A stretch of DNA of 24,880 bases from a virus: the IMG/VR virus record IMGVR_UViG_3300010150_000150, positions 1-24,880 of that record. One strand, given 5' to 3'. Positions 8,287-14,955 of this stretch are shown here, piece after piece. Position numbers and translations under genes: made by a program. Below the pieces are notes generated by a model. That model made no database searches. It saw nothing but the letters and a program-made list of their open reading frames with translations, and was not told the DNA's origin. Positions within the stretch are counted from its first letter, which is position 1, and each line of letters begins with the position of its first letter.

Positions 8287-8957
8287 TATACCATAACCCT
8301 TGGCTTTAAGAAAATACTAACTCGTTCTCTATCTTCATCCATAGCACGTTGTAGTCTTTCTTCATACTCTTGTTTAATCATAGTAATACGTCCTGCTTCT
8401 ACATTAGGACGTTTCATTGACATATAGTAAGCTAAACCTGCAGTTAAGCACGGAAGAAATCTACGAGATATATCTGCATTTTGAATAGCAGATTTATCTA
8501 CATCTTCCATATAAGATACTAGTTCTAATTTAATTTCGTCAGTAGAGTTTTCGGGAATGGGCCACAGATGTACAACAGGATTACCACGTTGATGTCTAAC
8601 TGCATATTGTGTAGTACGTCCTGTTTGGCTTTTATTAGGTATTTTAAGATATTCTTGCATAGATATACGTTCAAGCTGTATGTCTCTATCGTCACGATTA
8701 TGTACAGCTTCTAATACATCAATCGTTGCAGAAGATAAACTAAAAGTAGTTACACTTGTAGCAAGTGTTACAGTAGAAGTATCAGCAGTCCAAAGCATTA
8801 CACCACGGTTCTGCCAATCTTGCAGCAATAAATTAATAGACCTACGAGCAGACTTAGGCTCATGCCCAAGAGTTTGTTCACCGCCAATCATTTCTGTTGC
8901 TTCTTGGATAACTTCGTCTATATCCATATTGAAGTTATATGTACCTGAAGTAGCCAT
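8286..8957 (-). CDS. Head-tail connector / tail-nozzle-type protein
   Basis: A 223-residue protein with GAGG upstream and a TAATG overlap with the previous gene. It starts with an acidic helix (MDIDEVIQEATEMIGGE), followed by a helix-rich region with INLLLQDWQNRGVMLWT. A beta-rich centre comes next, and then a C-terminal helical tail (RRFLPCLTAGLAYYMSMKRP, QEYEERLQRAMDEDRERVS). That arrangement is typical of gp4/gp11-like connector or tubular tail proteins of podoviruses. It follows the basic-protein cassette and precedes the fibres. Together with 13882-14538 it gives two connector-type proteins, as expected for an adaptor plus a nozzle. The assignment is by overall pattern, not by a catalytic motif. 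Confidence 0.55.
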   Translation of the reverse strand: MATSGTYNFNMDIDEVIQEATEMIGGEQTLGHEPKSARRSINLLLQDWQNRGVMLWTADTSTVTLATSVTTFSLSSATIDVLEAVHNRDDRDIQLERISMQEYLKIPNKSQTGRTTQYAVRHQRGNPVVHLWPIPENSTDEIKLELVSYMEDVDKSAIQNADISRRFLPCLTAGLAYYMSMKRPNVEAGRITMIKQEYEERLQRAMDEDRERVSIFLKPRVMV

Positions 8958-9205
8958 TATGATTTACCTCTTCTTCCTAAATCTTTTTTCTTGCCTTTAT
9001 ATTTTCCAGAAGTTCTTGCTACTAGGCCTCTCGCTTTTAATCGGGCTAAATTCGTTGCACCAATTCTCATGCCAGAACGATGTCTTTGTAACAGCTCTGT
9101 TATTTTTATTTTTGGCTTGGCGTTTGCGTTTTTCTTTTTCTTGGCCTGTTTCTTTTTTCCGGGCTTCATTATTTGTTGCCCAACGGATGAACGACTTATA
9201 GCCAT
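8957..9205 (-). CDS. Very basic small protein (cassette member 8)
   Basis: An 82-residue protein with TAATG overlaps at both ends. The N terminus MAISRSSVGQQIMKPG resembles the start of hypothetical marine phage proteins I know. It is followed by a Lys run (KKKQAKKKKNANAKPKIK), the helix-like segment TELLQRHRSGMRIGATNLAR and a Lys/Arg-rich end. About one residue in three is Lys or Arg. No enzyme motif is visible. Nucleic-acid binding, or packaging inside the head, is inferred from charge and position only. Confidence 0.6.
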   Translation of the reverse strand: MAISRSSVGQQIMKPGKKKQAKKKKNANAKPKIKITELLQRHRSGMRIGATNLARLKARGLVARTSGKYKGKKKDLGRRGKS

Positions 9206-9510
9206 TAATAAAGCCTATTATGTGTACCAACTGAACCACCACTTTTTTTCTTGACAATTTTTTTCTTTTTCTTTACTGTAGTTTTACGTGGGTCATACAT
9301 AGGACCTTCTTGTGGTTTTTTCTTACCCGGATAGTTAGCTCTACCTACAGACATACCTGCTGATTTTTTTACCATTCCTTGAGTATTAAATTGATGTACT
9401 GCATCAGCTAATGTATCTTTATCTATTCCTTTAGTTGGAAAACTAATACCATTCTTTTTTAAAATAGCCTTTAATTGTGCAGCTGTCATTTTATCATACT
9501 TAGTAGCCAT
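9205..9510 (-). CDS. Basic protein with SAP-like N terminus and GTHNRLY tail (cassette member 7)
   Basis: A 101-residue protein joined to both neighbours by TAATG overlaps. The first 45 residues (YDKMTAAQLKAILKKNGISF, PTKGIDKDTLADAVHQF) have the M-x-x-x-x-L-K-x-x-L-K-x-x-G-I...K-x-x-L-x-x-x pattern of a SAP-type or LEM-like helix-extended-helix, a common small DNA-binding fold. The rest is Lys-rich (KKKKKIVKKKSGG) and ends in VGTHNRLY. A related tail, SGHNRLY, ends the separate 70-residue protein at 12564-12776. The SAP resemblance is by eye. A DNA-associated virion role is inferred. Confidence 0.6.
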   Translation of the reverse strand: MATKYDKMTAAQLKAILKKNGISFPTKGIDKDTLADAVHQFNTQGMVKKSAGMSVGRANYPGKKKPQEGPMYDPRKTTVKKKKKIVKKKSGGSVGTHNRLY

Positions 9511-9872
9511 TATGCTTTCCTTCCTAGTTTCTTATGCTTTTGAGTTTTTGGTGGGCTTTTCTTGCTCCCACTCTTACCAGCCCAAAGAACTTTATCAGCC
9601 CAGTAAGCAGCAGATAGTTTACCTTTTTTAATATTCTGAGCATGGCGAGACTTAAATGACTTACGTGCCGTAGAAGAATAGTTATGACCATATCCTTTTT
9701 GTCCGAAGTGAATAACTCTAACTGTATCTCCCTCTTTAGCAAGAACCATACCTTTCTTTTCTGGACGTGTTGACTTACGAGGTTTATTAAATCCTGCAAA
9801 TGTTGTACCACGGTATTCAATCCTTCCTGATGGTAATCTTTTAACTCCGGGATATTTACTTTTGGTAGTCAT
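9510..9872 (-). CDS. Basic protein with FGQKGY...RKSF..RH...YWADK motif (cassette member 6)
   Basis: A 120-residue protein, TAATG-coupled on both sides. Its core reads VIHFGQKGYGHNYSS, then ARKSFKSRHAQNIKKG and LSAAYWADKVLWAG. This FG-x-K-x...RKSF-x-x-RH...YW-x-x-K-x-W signature recurs in small basic proteins of phages and some large DNA viruses, where it is usually unannotated or linked to virion proteins. The flanks are Lys-rich (KSGSKKSPPKTQKHKKLGRKA). I can name the pattern but not a biochemical activity. Confidence 0.6.
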   Translation of the reverse strand: MTTKSKYPGVKRLPSGRIEYRGTTFAGFNKPRKSTRPEKKGMVLAKEGDTVRVIHFGQKGYGHNYSSTARKSFKSRHAQNIKKGKLSAAYWADKVLWAGKSGSKKSPPKTQKHKKLGRKA

Positions 9873-10132
9873 TACTTTACCTTCCTATACTGTTTGACTT
9901 TCTTTGCGACAGTCTTAGGTTGTTTAACGAACTGCTTTCCCTTTGCTGTTCCTTTTCTTTTAGCTGCCGTAGTCTTAGCATATTCTTTTGCGGATAACGC
10001 CTTAATTGCCTTGCTGGGGAGATAGCGTTCACCTGTAGCCTTTGAACCTTGTGTAGAGGGTTTACCACTCTTGGTTCTCCACTTTTGTTTTGTCCAAGCC
10101 TTTAAGCTCCTTTGTGATTTTTTTAGTGCCAT
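9872..10132 (-). CDS. Basic protein with WTKQKWRTKSGKPS...RYLPSKA motif (cassette member 5)
   Basis: An 86-residue protein, TAATG-coupled to the next gene; about a third of it is Lys or Arg. Its conserved-looking parts are SLKAWTKQKWRTKSGKPS, GERYLPSKAIKALSAKEYA and KRKGTAKGKQFVKQPKTVA. The pattern W-x-K-x-K-W...Y-x-P-x-K-A...R-x-G...GK-x-F is familiar from short hypothetical proteins of marine phages. Its function is unknown. The spacing of Trp, Tyr and Pro suggests a small folded, nucleic-acid-binding-like domain and not mere low complexity. Confidence 0.6.
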   Translation of the reverse strand: MALKKSQRSLKAWTKQKWRTKSGKPSTQGSKATGERYLPSKAIKALSAKEYAKTTAAKRKGTAKGKQFVKQPKTVAKKVKQYRKVK

Positions 10133-10165
10133 GATAGTTCCTATTATATCATTAAATGTTTATAT

Positions 10166-10603
10166 TTACAATGACTTTAAATAAAAAGCCCACCAAACTA
10201 GTACAGCTAAACCAAACAAACCTAAGATAATAAAAGTAGATATTAATATTGTTTGTATTAAATCTTCCATTCTTTTTTTTCTTTCTTGTTCTGCAAGCAG
10301 TCTTTGCTTTCTTGCTTGTGCTTGAAACCTAATCCAATCATGCCATAGTCCGGGTCTACCAGTATATATCATTAATTGTTTTAATTCTTCTTCTTGTTGT
10401 TTTAACTTTTCAAGATGCATAAACTCTTCTAAATCTGCAGAGCCTGTACGTCTTTTCTTTTTATCTGCTTTCTTACGTAAGCTTTCGGTAGCATTAACAT
10501 ACTCACCTACTTTTCCTGCAACATCTGCAATCTCACGACCATTACTAATAGCCGTTTTAATTACTGCAAATGCAGCATTGGCTGCGGCTATCTCTGCTAA
10601 CAT
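10166..10603 (-). CDS. Tail-anchored membrane protein with central coiled coil
   Basis: A 145-residue protein with GGAG six bases before the ATG. The N-terminal third is Ala-rich and helical (AEIAAANAAFAVIKTAISNG). The middle is charged and coiled-coil-like (DLEEFMHLEKLKQQEEELKQ, then RKQRLLAEQERKKRMED). The last ~27 residues are a strong membrane segment (TILISTFIILGLFGLAVLVW). This single C-terminal anchor with a long cytoplasmic or virion domain recurs in phage genomes as an unannotated protein. With the two genes transcribed just before it, it forms a membrane-protein island within the basic cassette. DNA ejection, lysis or virion-membrane roles are all possible. Confidence 0.6.
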   Translation of the reverse strand: MLAEIAAANAAFAVIKTAISNGREIADVAGKVGEYVNATESLRKKADKKKRRTGSADLEEFMHLEKLKQQEEELKQLMIYTGRPGLWHDWIRFQAQARKQRLLAEQERKKRMEDLIQTILISTFIILGLFGLAVLVWWAFYLKSL

Positions 10604-10606
10604 TTG

Positions 10607-10825
10607 CTACTCCACAATCTTTACGATGTAATTTTTTCCATCTGGACCTTTATTTATTTCAACTGTTTTATTTTCACAAGAGTATCTTACTGTTCCTGTA
10701 TCTTTATATAAATTTCTTTCAATAGTACGTTTAGCTTTTAAACATTTAGATAGCTTTTCAAAAGCAGTATGCTCTGCTATACTACCAGAAAGATATAGTA
10801 TTAATGTAATTGTCTCAGTCACCAT
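10607..10825 (-). CDS. Small exported-type protein with a Cys pair
   Basis: A 72-residue protein whose ATG lies 11 bp inside the end of the preceding gene. The N terminus TETITLILYLSGSIAEH is hydrophobic and could be a signal or membrane segment. It is followed by FEKLSKCLKAKRTIERN and a second Cys in VRYSCENK, so one disulfide is possible if the domain is outside the cytoplasm. Similar short proteins occur in marine phage structural clusters without a known role. The overlap with the coiled-coil membrane protein at 10815-11216 suggests coupled expression and perhaps a partnership. Confidence 0.55.
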   Translation of the reverse strand: MVTETITLILYLSGSIAEHTAFEKLSKCLKAKRTIERNLYKDTGTVRYSCENKTVEINKGPDGKNYIVKIVE

Positions 10826-11216
10826 CTTTTCCGTTTCTCATTATCTCTAGTCTAGCTTCTATTGCACTAATACGTTTCTCATAAAATTCCAATGTTAGTT
10901 TCTGTTGCTGGTCATGTGGTGCTCTACCTTCATCTATCTGTGTTGTTAGTTCGTCTAGCTGGTCAGAAAGATGTTCAATCAACATAAACTGTTCGCTGTC
11001 AGCAGGTAAACTGCCCATCTCGCCACGAGGCCATTTAATACGAAACTCTGTGTTTTGCTCTAAGTCAGACTCCATCATAGTAATGTTAGTTTCTATCTGG
11101 TTAAGTCGTTCTATTATACCAAAGTATGCCCATGTTGCCAAGGAAGCTGCAGCAACCATACTTATAATATTACGTAAAGGTAATGCTACCTCAGTGTTTT
11201 CACTTATACGTGCCAT
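10815..11216 (-). CDS. N-terminally anchored membrane protein with coiled coils
   Basis: A 133-residue protein; the ATG overlaps the preceding stop as TAATG, with no strong ribosome site of its own. Residues ~14-34 (LRNIISMVAAASLATWAYFG) form one membrane segment, then RLNQIETNITMMESDLEQ looks coiled coil. The central stretch EFRIKWPRGEMGSLPADSEQ is distinctive, and I recognise it from marine phage hypothetical proteins. A second charged helical part follows (LTLEFYEKRISAIEARLEIM). The topology, anchor plus extended coiled coil, resembles an inner-membrane spanin subunit. No matching outer-membrane lipoprotein was found, so that role is only a possibility. Confidence 0.6.
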   Translation of the reverse strand: MARISENTEVALPLRNIISMVAAASLATWAYFGIIERLNQIETNITMMESDLEQNTEFRIKWPRGEMGSLPADSEQFMLIEHLSDQLDELTTQIDEGRAPHDQQQKLTLEFYEKRISAIEARLEIMRNGKDGD

Positions 11217-11530
11217 TAATTTTTATAGCCGCCACCTGCTTTTTTGTAAGCAGAAGCTAGCATTTGAGCTTTTCGAGCACTCCACTGACCCGGAGCACCG
11301 CCCTTTCCACCTGCTTTAATACGTTCAAATAATCTCTTACGCATAGTAGGTTTAGTATAATTACCTGCTTTGTTTACTGTAGACTTAGGTTTACCACCAG
11401 AGGCTAAAGCCCTTACACTTTTTCTAGTGTAAGAGCCTTTTCCTTTTTTAGGTTTTACTACCTTTGGTTGATATAATCTATTAGCTAAAGACTTAGCTAC
11501 AGGATTACGAGACTTAATAGGTTTTTTCAT
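11216..11530 (-). CDS. Basic protein with QWSARKAQ...GGGYKN tail (cassette member 4)
   Basis: A 104-residue protein, coupled by TAATG to the membrane-protein gene that follows. It is rich in Lys/Arg throughout (RNPVAKSLANRLYQPKVVKP, KKGKGSYTRKSVRALASGGK). The C-terminal 45 residues contain PTMRKRLFERIKAGGKGG, then PGQWSARKAQMLASAYKKAG and the end GGGYKN. That RG/KG-x-P-G-Q-W-S-A-R-K-A-Q signature is recurrent in phage small proteins I know, and its function is undetermined. The repeated basic helix and the Gly-rich end fit nucleic-acid contact. Confidence 0.6.
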   Translation of the reverse strand: MKKPIKSRNPVAKSLANRLYQPKVVKPKKGKGSYTRKSVRALASGGKPKSTVNKAGNYTKPTMRKRLFERIKAGGKGGAPGQWSARKAQMLASAYKKAGGGYKN

Positions 11531-11544
11531 TTACCTGCCCCTTT

Positions 11545-12552
11545 TTATTTTTTAGGTCTACGTGCTGCTCCAAAACCTTTTACTTGACGTGCAGCCCCAG
11601 ATTTAATTGAACCACCACCTTTATATTTAGAAGCAAGATTAGGACTTATTCTTTTTTGTACACTTTCTGGTAACTTAGAAAATCCTTTATACTTAGAAGG
11701 TGGAGTTTTCTTTGACTTTGGTTTTGTTTTAGGCATAGGCATTTTTTCAAGTGTAGGGTTACCACCCTTTTTCTTTTTAACAGTACCAGTCAAAAGACTT
11801 TTAGCTTGCTTGGTTGTCATACCCTTTGGAATTTCATAGGTAGATTTTTTACCATCGACAGTAATACTCACAAGCTTTTGTGTCTTTGAGTTATAACCAC
11901 CATCAAACTTTTTAGGCATAATCATTTTACCCGGAGTAGCTTTAATTTGATTACCCCGTGGGTCTACACCCTCAGAAGGTTTAGCAAACTTACGACCCGG
12001 ACCACCCTCTTTAGTTTTAGGACGTGGTTTAGGTCCAGTAACTGCACCAGATTTCTTTTGTCCTTTATTACCAAATAATGCTCCTAATGTTATAGCAGTA
12101 GTTGCGCCACCTATTCTAGCTGCTCTTCCCCGAGTCATAGGCTTTGTACTCTTCTTAGGAGGCTGTGTAGTAATTTTAGTACGTGGTTTAGCCGCAGATG
12201 CACTTGGCTTAGATGCAGCTACACTAGGTTTTACAACTCTAGGTTTAGGCTTCATTGAAGGACTAGGCTTAGATAGTTTAACAGTTTGTCCACCCATGTC
12301 AGACAAAGCACTTCTTTGTTGAGAAGTTACACCAGACTTAGGTTTAACAACTTTAGTTGAAGGTCTTAAAGTAGACCTACCCTTAGATTTAATTTGATTT
12401 ACATTAGTAATTGTTGAAGGATTTTTATTAATCCTATCTGCTGTAACTTTATTTACAGGTTTAGCTCCTTTTTGGGTAAGAAACTTTTTAATATACGGAG
12501 ATGTTGCTTTATAAATTTCACCCCCTAATTTAAATAGTGTTGATGCTGCCAT
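11545..12552 (-). CDS. Large Lys/Pro/Ser-rich basic protein (cassette member 3)
   Basis: A 335-residue protein, mostly low-complexity Lys/Pro/Ser/Thr sequence (KPSPSMKPKPRVVKPSVAAS, KPSASAAKPRTKITTQPPKK) that reads as extended and disordered. A short apolar segment (GRAARIGGATTAITLGALFG) could be a weak membrane or amphipathic helix. A small folded-looking part follows near residue 230 (QKLVSITVDGKKSTYEIPKG). The end is GGGSIKSGAARQVKGFGAAR plus RPKK, a Gly/Arg tail of the type seen in other phage cassette proteins. It resembles histone-H1-like or core-type basic proteins in composition only. I infer a DNA-associated virion role. Confidence 0.6.
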   Translation of the reverse strand: MAASTLFKLGGEIYKATSPYIKKFLTQKGAKPVNKVTADRINKNPSTITNVNQIKSKGRSTLRPSTKVVKPKSGVTSQQRSALSDMGGQTVKLSKPSPSMKPKPRVVKPSVAASKPSASAAKPRTKITTQPPKKSTKPMTRGRAARIGGATTAITLGALFGNKGQKKSGAVTGPKPRPKTKEGGPGRKFAKPSEGVDPRGNQIKATPGKMIMPKKFDGGYNSKTQKLVSITVDGKKSTYEIPKGMTTKQAKSLLTGTVKKKKGGNPTLEKMPMPKTKPKSKKTPPSKYKGFSKLPESVQKRISPNLASKYKGGGSIKSGAARQVKGFGAARRPKK

Positions 12553-12563
12553 TGTTTTACTCC

Positions 12564-12776
12564 TTAATATAATCTATTGTGGCCTGACTGTATAGTTTTC
12601 TTTTTAGCCTTAGAAACCTTACCGCCTTTTTTCATACCACCTAATTTAACACCCATTTCAACAAGGTCTGCTATATCCATAATACCTGCAGGACTTGCTC
12701 CGTATAAGGCCATTCCTTTTTCAACTATGCCACGAACCTTACCTTTTTTCTTTGTTTTATTCTTGTTACCAAACAT
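12564..12776 (-). CDS. Small basic protein with SGHNRLY tail (cassette member 2)
   Basis: A 70-residue protein; the ATG overlaps the preceding stop (TAATG). It starts MFGNKNKTKKKGKVRGIVEK. A short apolar part (GMALYGASPAGIMDIADLVE) follows, and the protein ends KAKKKTIQSGHNRLY. The tail nearly matches the VGTHNRLY end of the protein at 9205-9510, although the rest of the two proteins does not align by eye. A shared short tail on otherwise different proteins suggests a common binding or packaging signal. Function unknown. Confidence 0.55.
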   Translation of the reverse strand: MFGNKNKTKKKGKVRGIVEKGMALYGASPAGIMDIADLVEMGVKLGGMKKGGKVSKAKKKTIQSGHNRLY

Positions 12777-13882
12777 TATTTCATAGCCTTTCCATAACCA
12801 CGTAATGCTTTACCACAACCACGAGGTCCTTTAGATTTAATTTGTTTACCTGATTTATACATACCTACTTTACCACCTGCTTTTCTACCTACAGATGTAT
12901 TAGCTACACTATACGTATCTGGTTTGCCAGTACCAAAAGACTTCATAATGTCATCAAAAGATTTTTTATCAAACCCTCTTTCTCTTTGAGTCTTAAAAGG
13001 ATAACCTTGATTCTTAGCAGTCTTCATTCGTTGAATGATGGATGCTCTAGCTTTCTTTTGTTTAGCTGTTTTAGGCTTATACATAATATCGGCTAGTTGA
13101 GAATTTGTATAACCTCGTGCAAACTGTTTACGAATAAACTCTAGCTTTTCACCTTTAGACATAGATTGGTAAGCTTTACGTTTTATTTCACTAGCTTCTT
13201 TACCTGTTTTACCTTTAGTGTCTATACCGCCACCTTTTGCTGGTAAAGTTTCATTTGCACCTTCATATAGGTATTTATTTTTCTTTGTGCCAGTAGGACC
13301 AGACTCAGCAATAATTGTATCAATACCGCCTTTTTGTTTAATAACACGTTCTCCTTCAGGAGTAAGTGAAAGAGTACGTGAAGAAACAACAGTTTTAGTT
13401 TTACCTTCATTTTTCATTTCTTTTAGTTTTTGAGAAATAAGGTTTTTACGTTCTTTCATTTGCTCTTCAGACAAGCCAGAAAGAAGTCCTTTACGTTTCA
13501 TTCTTGCAGTATCTTTTCTTGCCATAGACATAACTTTTTGTATTTTAGTTTTACCACTAGCTTGAGCTTTAGTAACTGCTTCTGCAGCAGTAAGTTTACC
13601 TTTACTATCTTCTAGTATCTTAATAGCTAATGTTTTTGTAGAACCATCAATATCTTTACTACGAATAGTCTGTGACTTACGTTCAATTGCACGTTCTTGA
13701 ACAAGGGAAGCTTTAGAAGTTCCTGCTTTTTCTGCAGCTTCTGTTTGCTTTGCTTGGTATGTCTTTTGACGTGCAGCAGATTGTGCTTTACGTTTACCTT
13801 TTGTTTTTCGCTTATCTACCTTTGGCCTTCCTTTTTTCTTTGCCAAAGACTTTGCTGCAACTTTAAGTGCTTTACTAATCAT
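12776..13882 (-). CDS. Large basic helical protein with Gly/Cys-rich tail (cassette member 1)
   Basis: A 368-residue protein, TAATG-coupled at both ends. It begins with a Lys/Arg/Ala-rich helical region (KALKVAAKSLAKKKGRPKVD, KRKTKGKRKAQSAARQKTYQ). Later charged helical segments (KQFARGYTNSQLADIMYKPK) could include a helix-turn-helix-like turn near GYTNSQLADI. The end is KSKGPRGCGKALRGYGKAMK, a Gly/Arg/Lys tail with the R-G-x-G-K-A...R-G motif that I recognise from short marine phage proteins. It directly follows the adaptor gene. A DNA-binding or internal head protein is plausible, but no enzymatic motif is visible. Confidence 0.6.
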   Translation of the reverse strand: MISKALKVAAKSLAKKKGRPKVDKRKTKGKRKAQSAARQKTYQAKQTEAAEKAGTSKASLVQERAIERKSQTIRSKDIDGSTKTLAIKILEDSKGKLTAAEAVTKAQASGKTKIQKVMSMARKDTARMKRKGLLSGLSEEQMKERKNLISQKLKEMKNEGKTKTVVSSRTLSLTPEGERVIKQKGGIDTIIAESGPTGTKKNKYLYEGANETLPAKGGGIDTKGKTGKEASEIKRKAYQSMSKGEKLEFIRKQFARGYTNSQLADIMYKPKTAKQKKARASIIQRMKTAKNQGYPFKTQRERGFDKKSFDDIMKSFGTGKPDTYSVANTSVGRKAGGKVGMYKSGKQIKSKGPRGCGKALRGYGKAMK

Positions 13883-14538
13883 TAGTTACTCCCTGCTATA
13901 ACTGGATTATCTGCACCTGCTTTGCTTGCAGGAGTTTGCATATCATCCCGTCTTGTTCTACGTGCTTGATTTTGTAAGGTTGCTACGGCTTGCATATATC
14001 TTTGCTCAAAAAGATTAGATGCATTATAATCTTTTTGGAATATCATTGCCTCTACCATACTAGCATTAAATAAAGCATCATAACAAAAATCTGAAAAATA
14101 GTTGTTAGGTGCTGCTGCTGCTAAAGTAGTAGGTCTAGATATATGTACTATCTCTCCATTGAATGTAGAAACAGGAGTAGGTGCAATGAGGACCGTTGTA
14201 TTGTTTCTACGTGCATAATATTCAGGAGTGCCTGTACTTGCTGATACAGGCCAGTAATCACGTATATATTCATCGGTTCTAGGCAACAAATTAATTCGTG
14301 TTGAGTTAGCAATTATATTAAAGTTTTTTAATATTCTTGTTCCTGATGGAAGGGTAACTTGATTAATACCTAAAGGAATTGCAACAGAAGTATAGGATAC
14401 TAGCCCGTAATCATCAAGGTCACGAGTTAGTCTTTCTTCTGCACGATTAATCATTTTAGGAATATAGTTAGCAAACTCTGTTCCATCATTCTCTGCAGCT
14501 TGAGTAATATCGTCTACAAGATAAGAATAATTAGCCAT
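13882..14538 (-). CDS. Head-tail adaptor-like protein
   Basis: A 218-residue protein whose start overlaps the preceding gene by 8 bp; it is TAATG-coupled to the next. An N-terminal helical part (YIPKMINRAEERLTRDLDDY) is followed by a beta-rich centre (TLPSGTRILKNFNII, TPEYYARRNNTTVLIAPTP). A helical C terminus comes last (FCYDALFNASMVEAMIFQKD, RYMQAVATLQNQARRTRRDD). This matches the layout of the SU10/P22-gp4-like adaptor proteins that bind the portal and begin the short tail. It lies two genes after the capsid gene, the usual place for an adaptor. Confidence is moderate because the family is defined by weak patterns. Confidence 0.6.
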   Translation of the reverse strand: MANYSYLVDDITQAAENDGTEFANYIPKMINRAEERLTRDLDDYGLVSYTSVAIPLGINQVTLPSGTRILKNFNIIANSTRINLLPRTDEYIRDYWPVSASTGTPEYYARRNNTTVLIAPTPVSTFNGEIVHISRPTTLAAAAPNNYFSDFCYDALFNASMVEAMIFQKDYNASNLFEQRYMQAVATLQNQARRTRRDDMQTPASKAGADNPVIAGSN

Positions 14539-14836
14539 AATAAATTGCTACTGTTGCTGCTGATGTAGGAGCAGAAACTTTAACTGGACCTACCATTCTT
14601 ACACCAAAATCAGGAATATATATGTCACCTGCATCTACATTAGTTGTACCTACAAATTTAATATTACCACCCCTTAGATTACCATAATCATCTGTTTGAG
14701 AACCAGTAATAGTAAAAGTACCCACGCCAGAATAAGTAACACTTTTAATTCGAGTGTCTGAAATAGTAGTGCTAGTTAAGCTATCAAGCAAAGCACCAGA
14801 GCCTGTAACGAATGCGTTACGTATATTTGAAGCCAT
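14531..14836 (-). CDS. Small beta-rich structural-type protein
   Basis: A 101-residue protein, Thr/Ser/Gly-rich and predicted beta by eye (TRIKSVTYSGVGTFTITGSQ, IYIPDFGVRMVGPVKVSAPT). It has no signal peptide or enzymatic motif. It is the first gene after the terminator that follows the capsid gene. Short all-beta proteins in this position are often head decoration, head-fibre or neck proteins. It ends 8 bp inside the adaptor gene, so the two are probably translated together. The function is inferred from position only. Confidence 0.55.
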   Translation of the reverse strand: MASNIRNAFVTGSGALLDSLTSTTISDTRIKSVTYSGVGTFTITGSQTDDYGNLRGGNIKFVGTTNVDAGDIYIPDFGVRMVGPVKVSAPTSAATVAIYYG

Positions 14837-14893
14837 AGAATTTCTCCGATTATTGTTAATTAGTTAATTGTTATTCTATTTATTATATTATAC

Positions 14894-14925
14894 ACAAAAA
14901 AAGAGGGATATGAAATACCCCTCTT
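14894..14925 (-). terminator. Intrinsic terminator after the major capsid gene
   Basis: An inverted repeat at 14901-14925 (plus strand AAGAGGGATAT, loop GAA, ATACCCCTCTT) pairs 10 of 11 positions. On the minus strand the right arm is followed at once by seven T (14902-14896). It lies 31 bp past the capsid stop and before the next gene. A T-run on the plus side as well means it could also act on rightward transcripts. Confidence 0.8.
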
Positions 14926-14955
14926 CTCTTTTTTATTTTTTTAAGTTTTTCAGTA

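Noticed and set aside
8680-9254. Long plus-strand open frames (173 and 87 aa) opposite the connector and basic-protein genes
   Set aside because: They run antisense to well-supported coupled minus-strand genes, are hydrophobic low-complexity translations of Lys-rich codons, and lack ribosome sites.
13218-13885. Plus-strand frames rich in Phe/Ser/Cys opposite the 368-aa basic protein
   Set aside because: Complement of AAR/AGA-type codons gives Phe/Ser/Leu-rich frames by default; the minus-strand gene is coupled at both ends.
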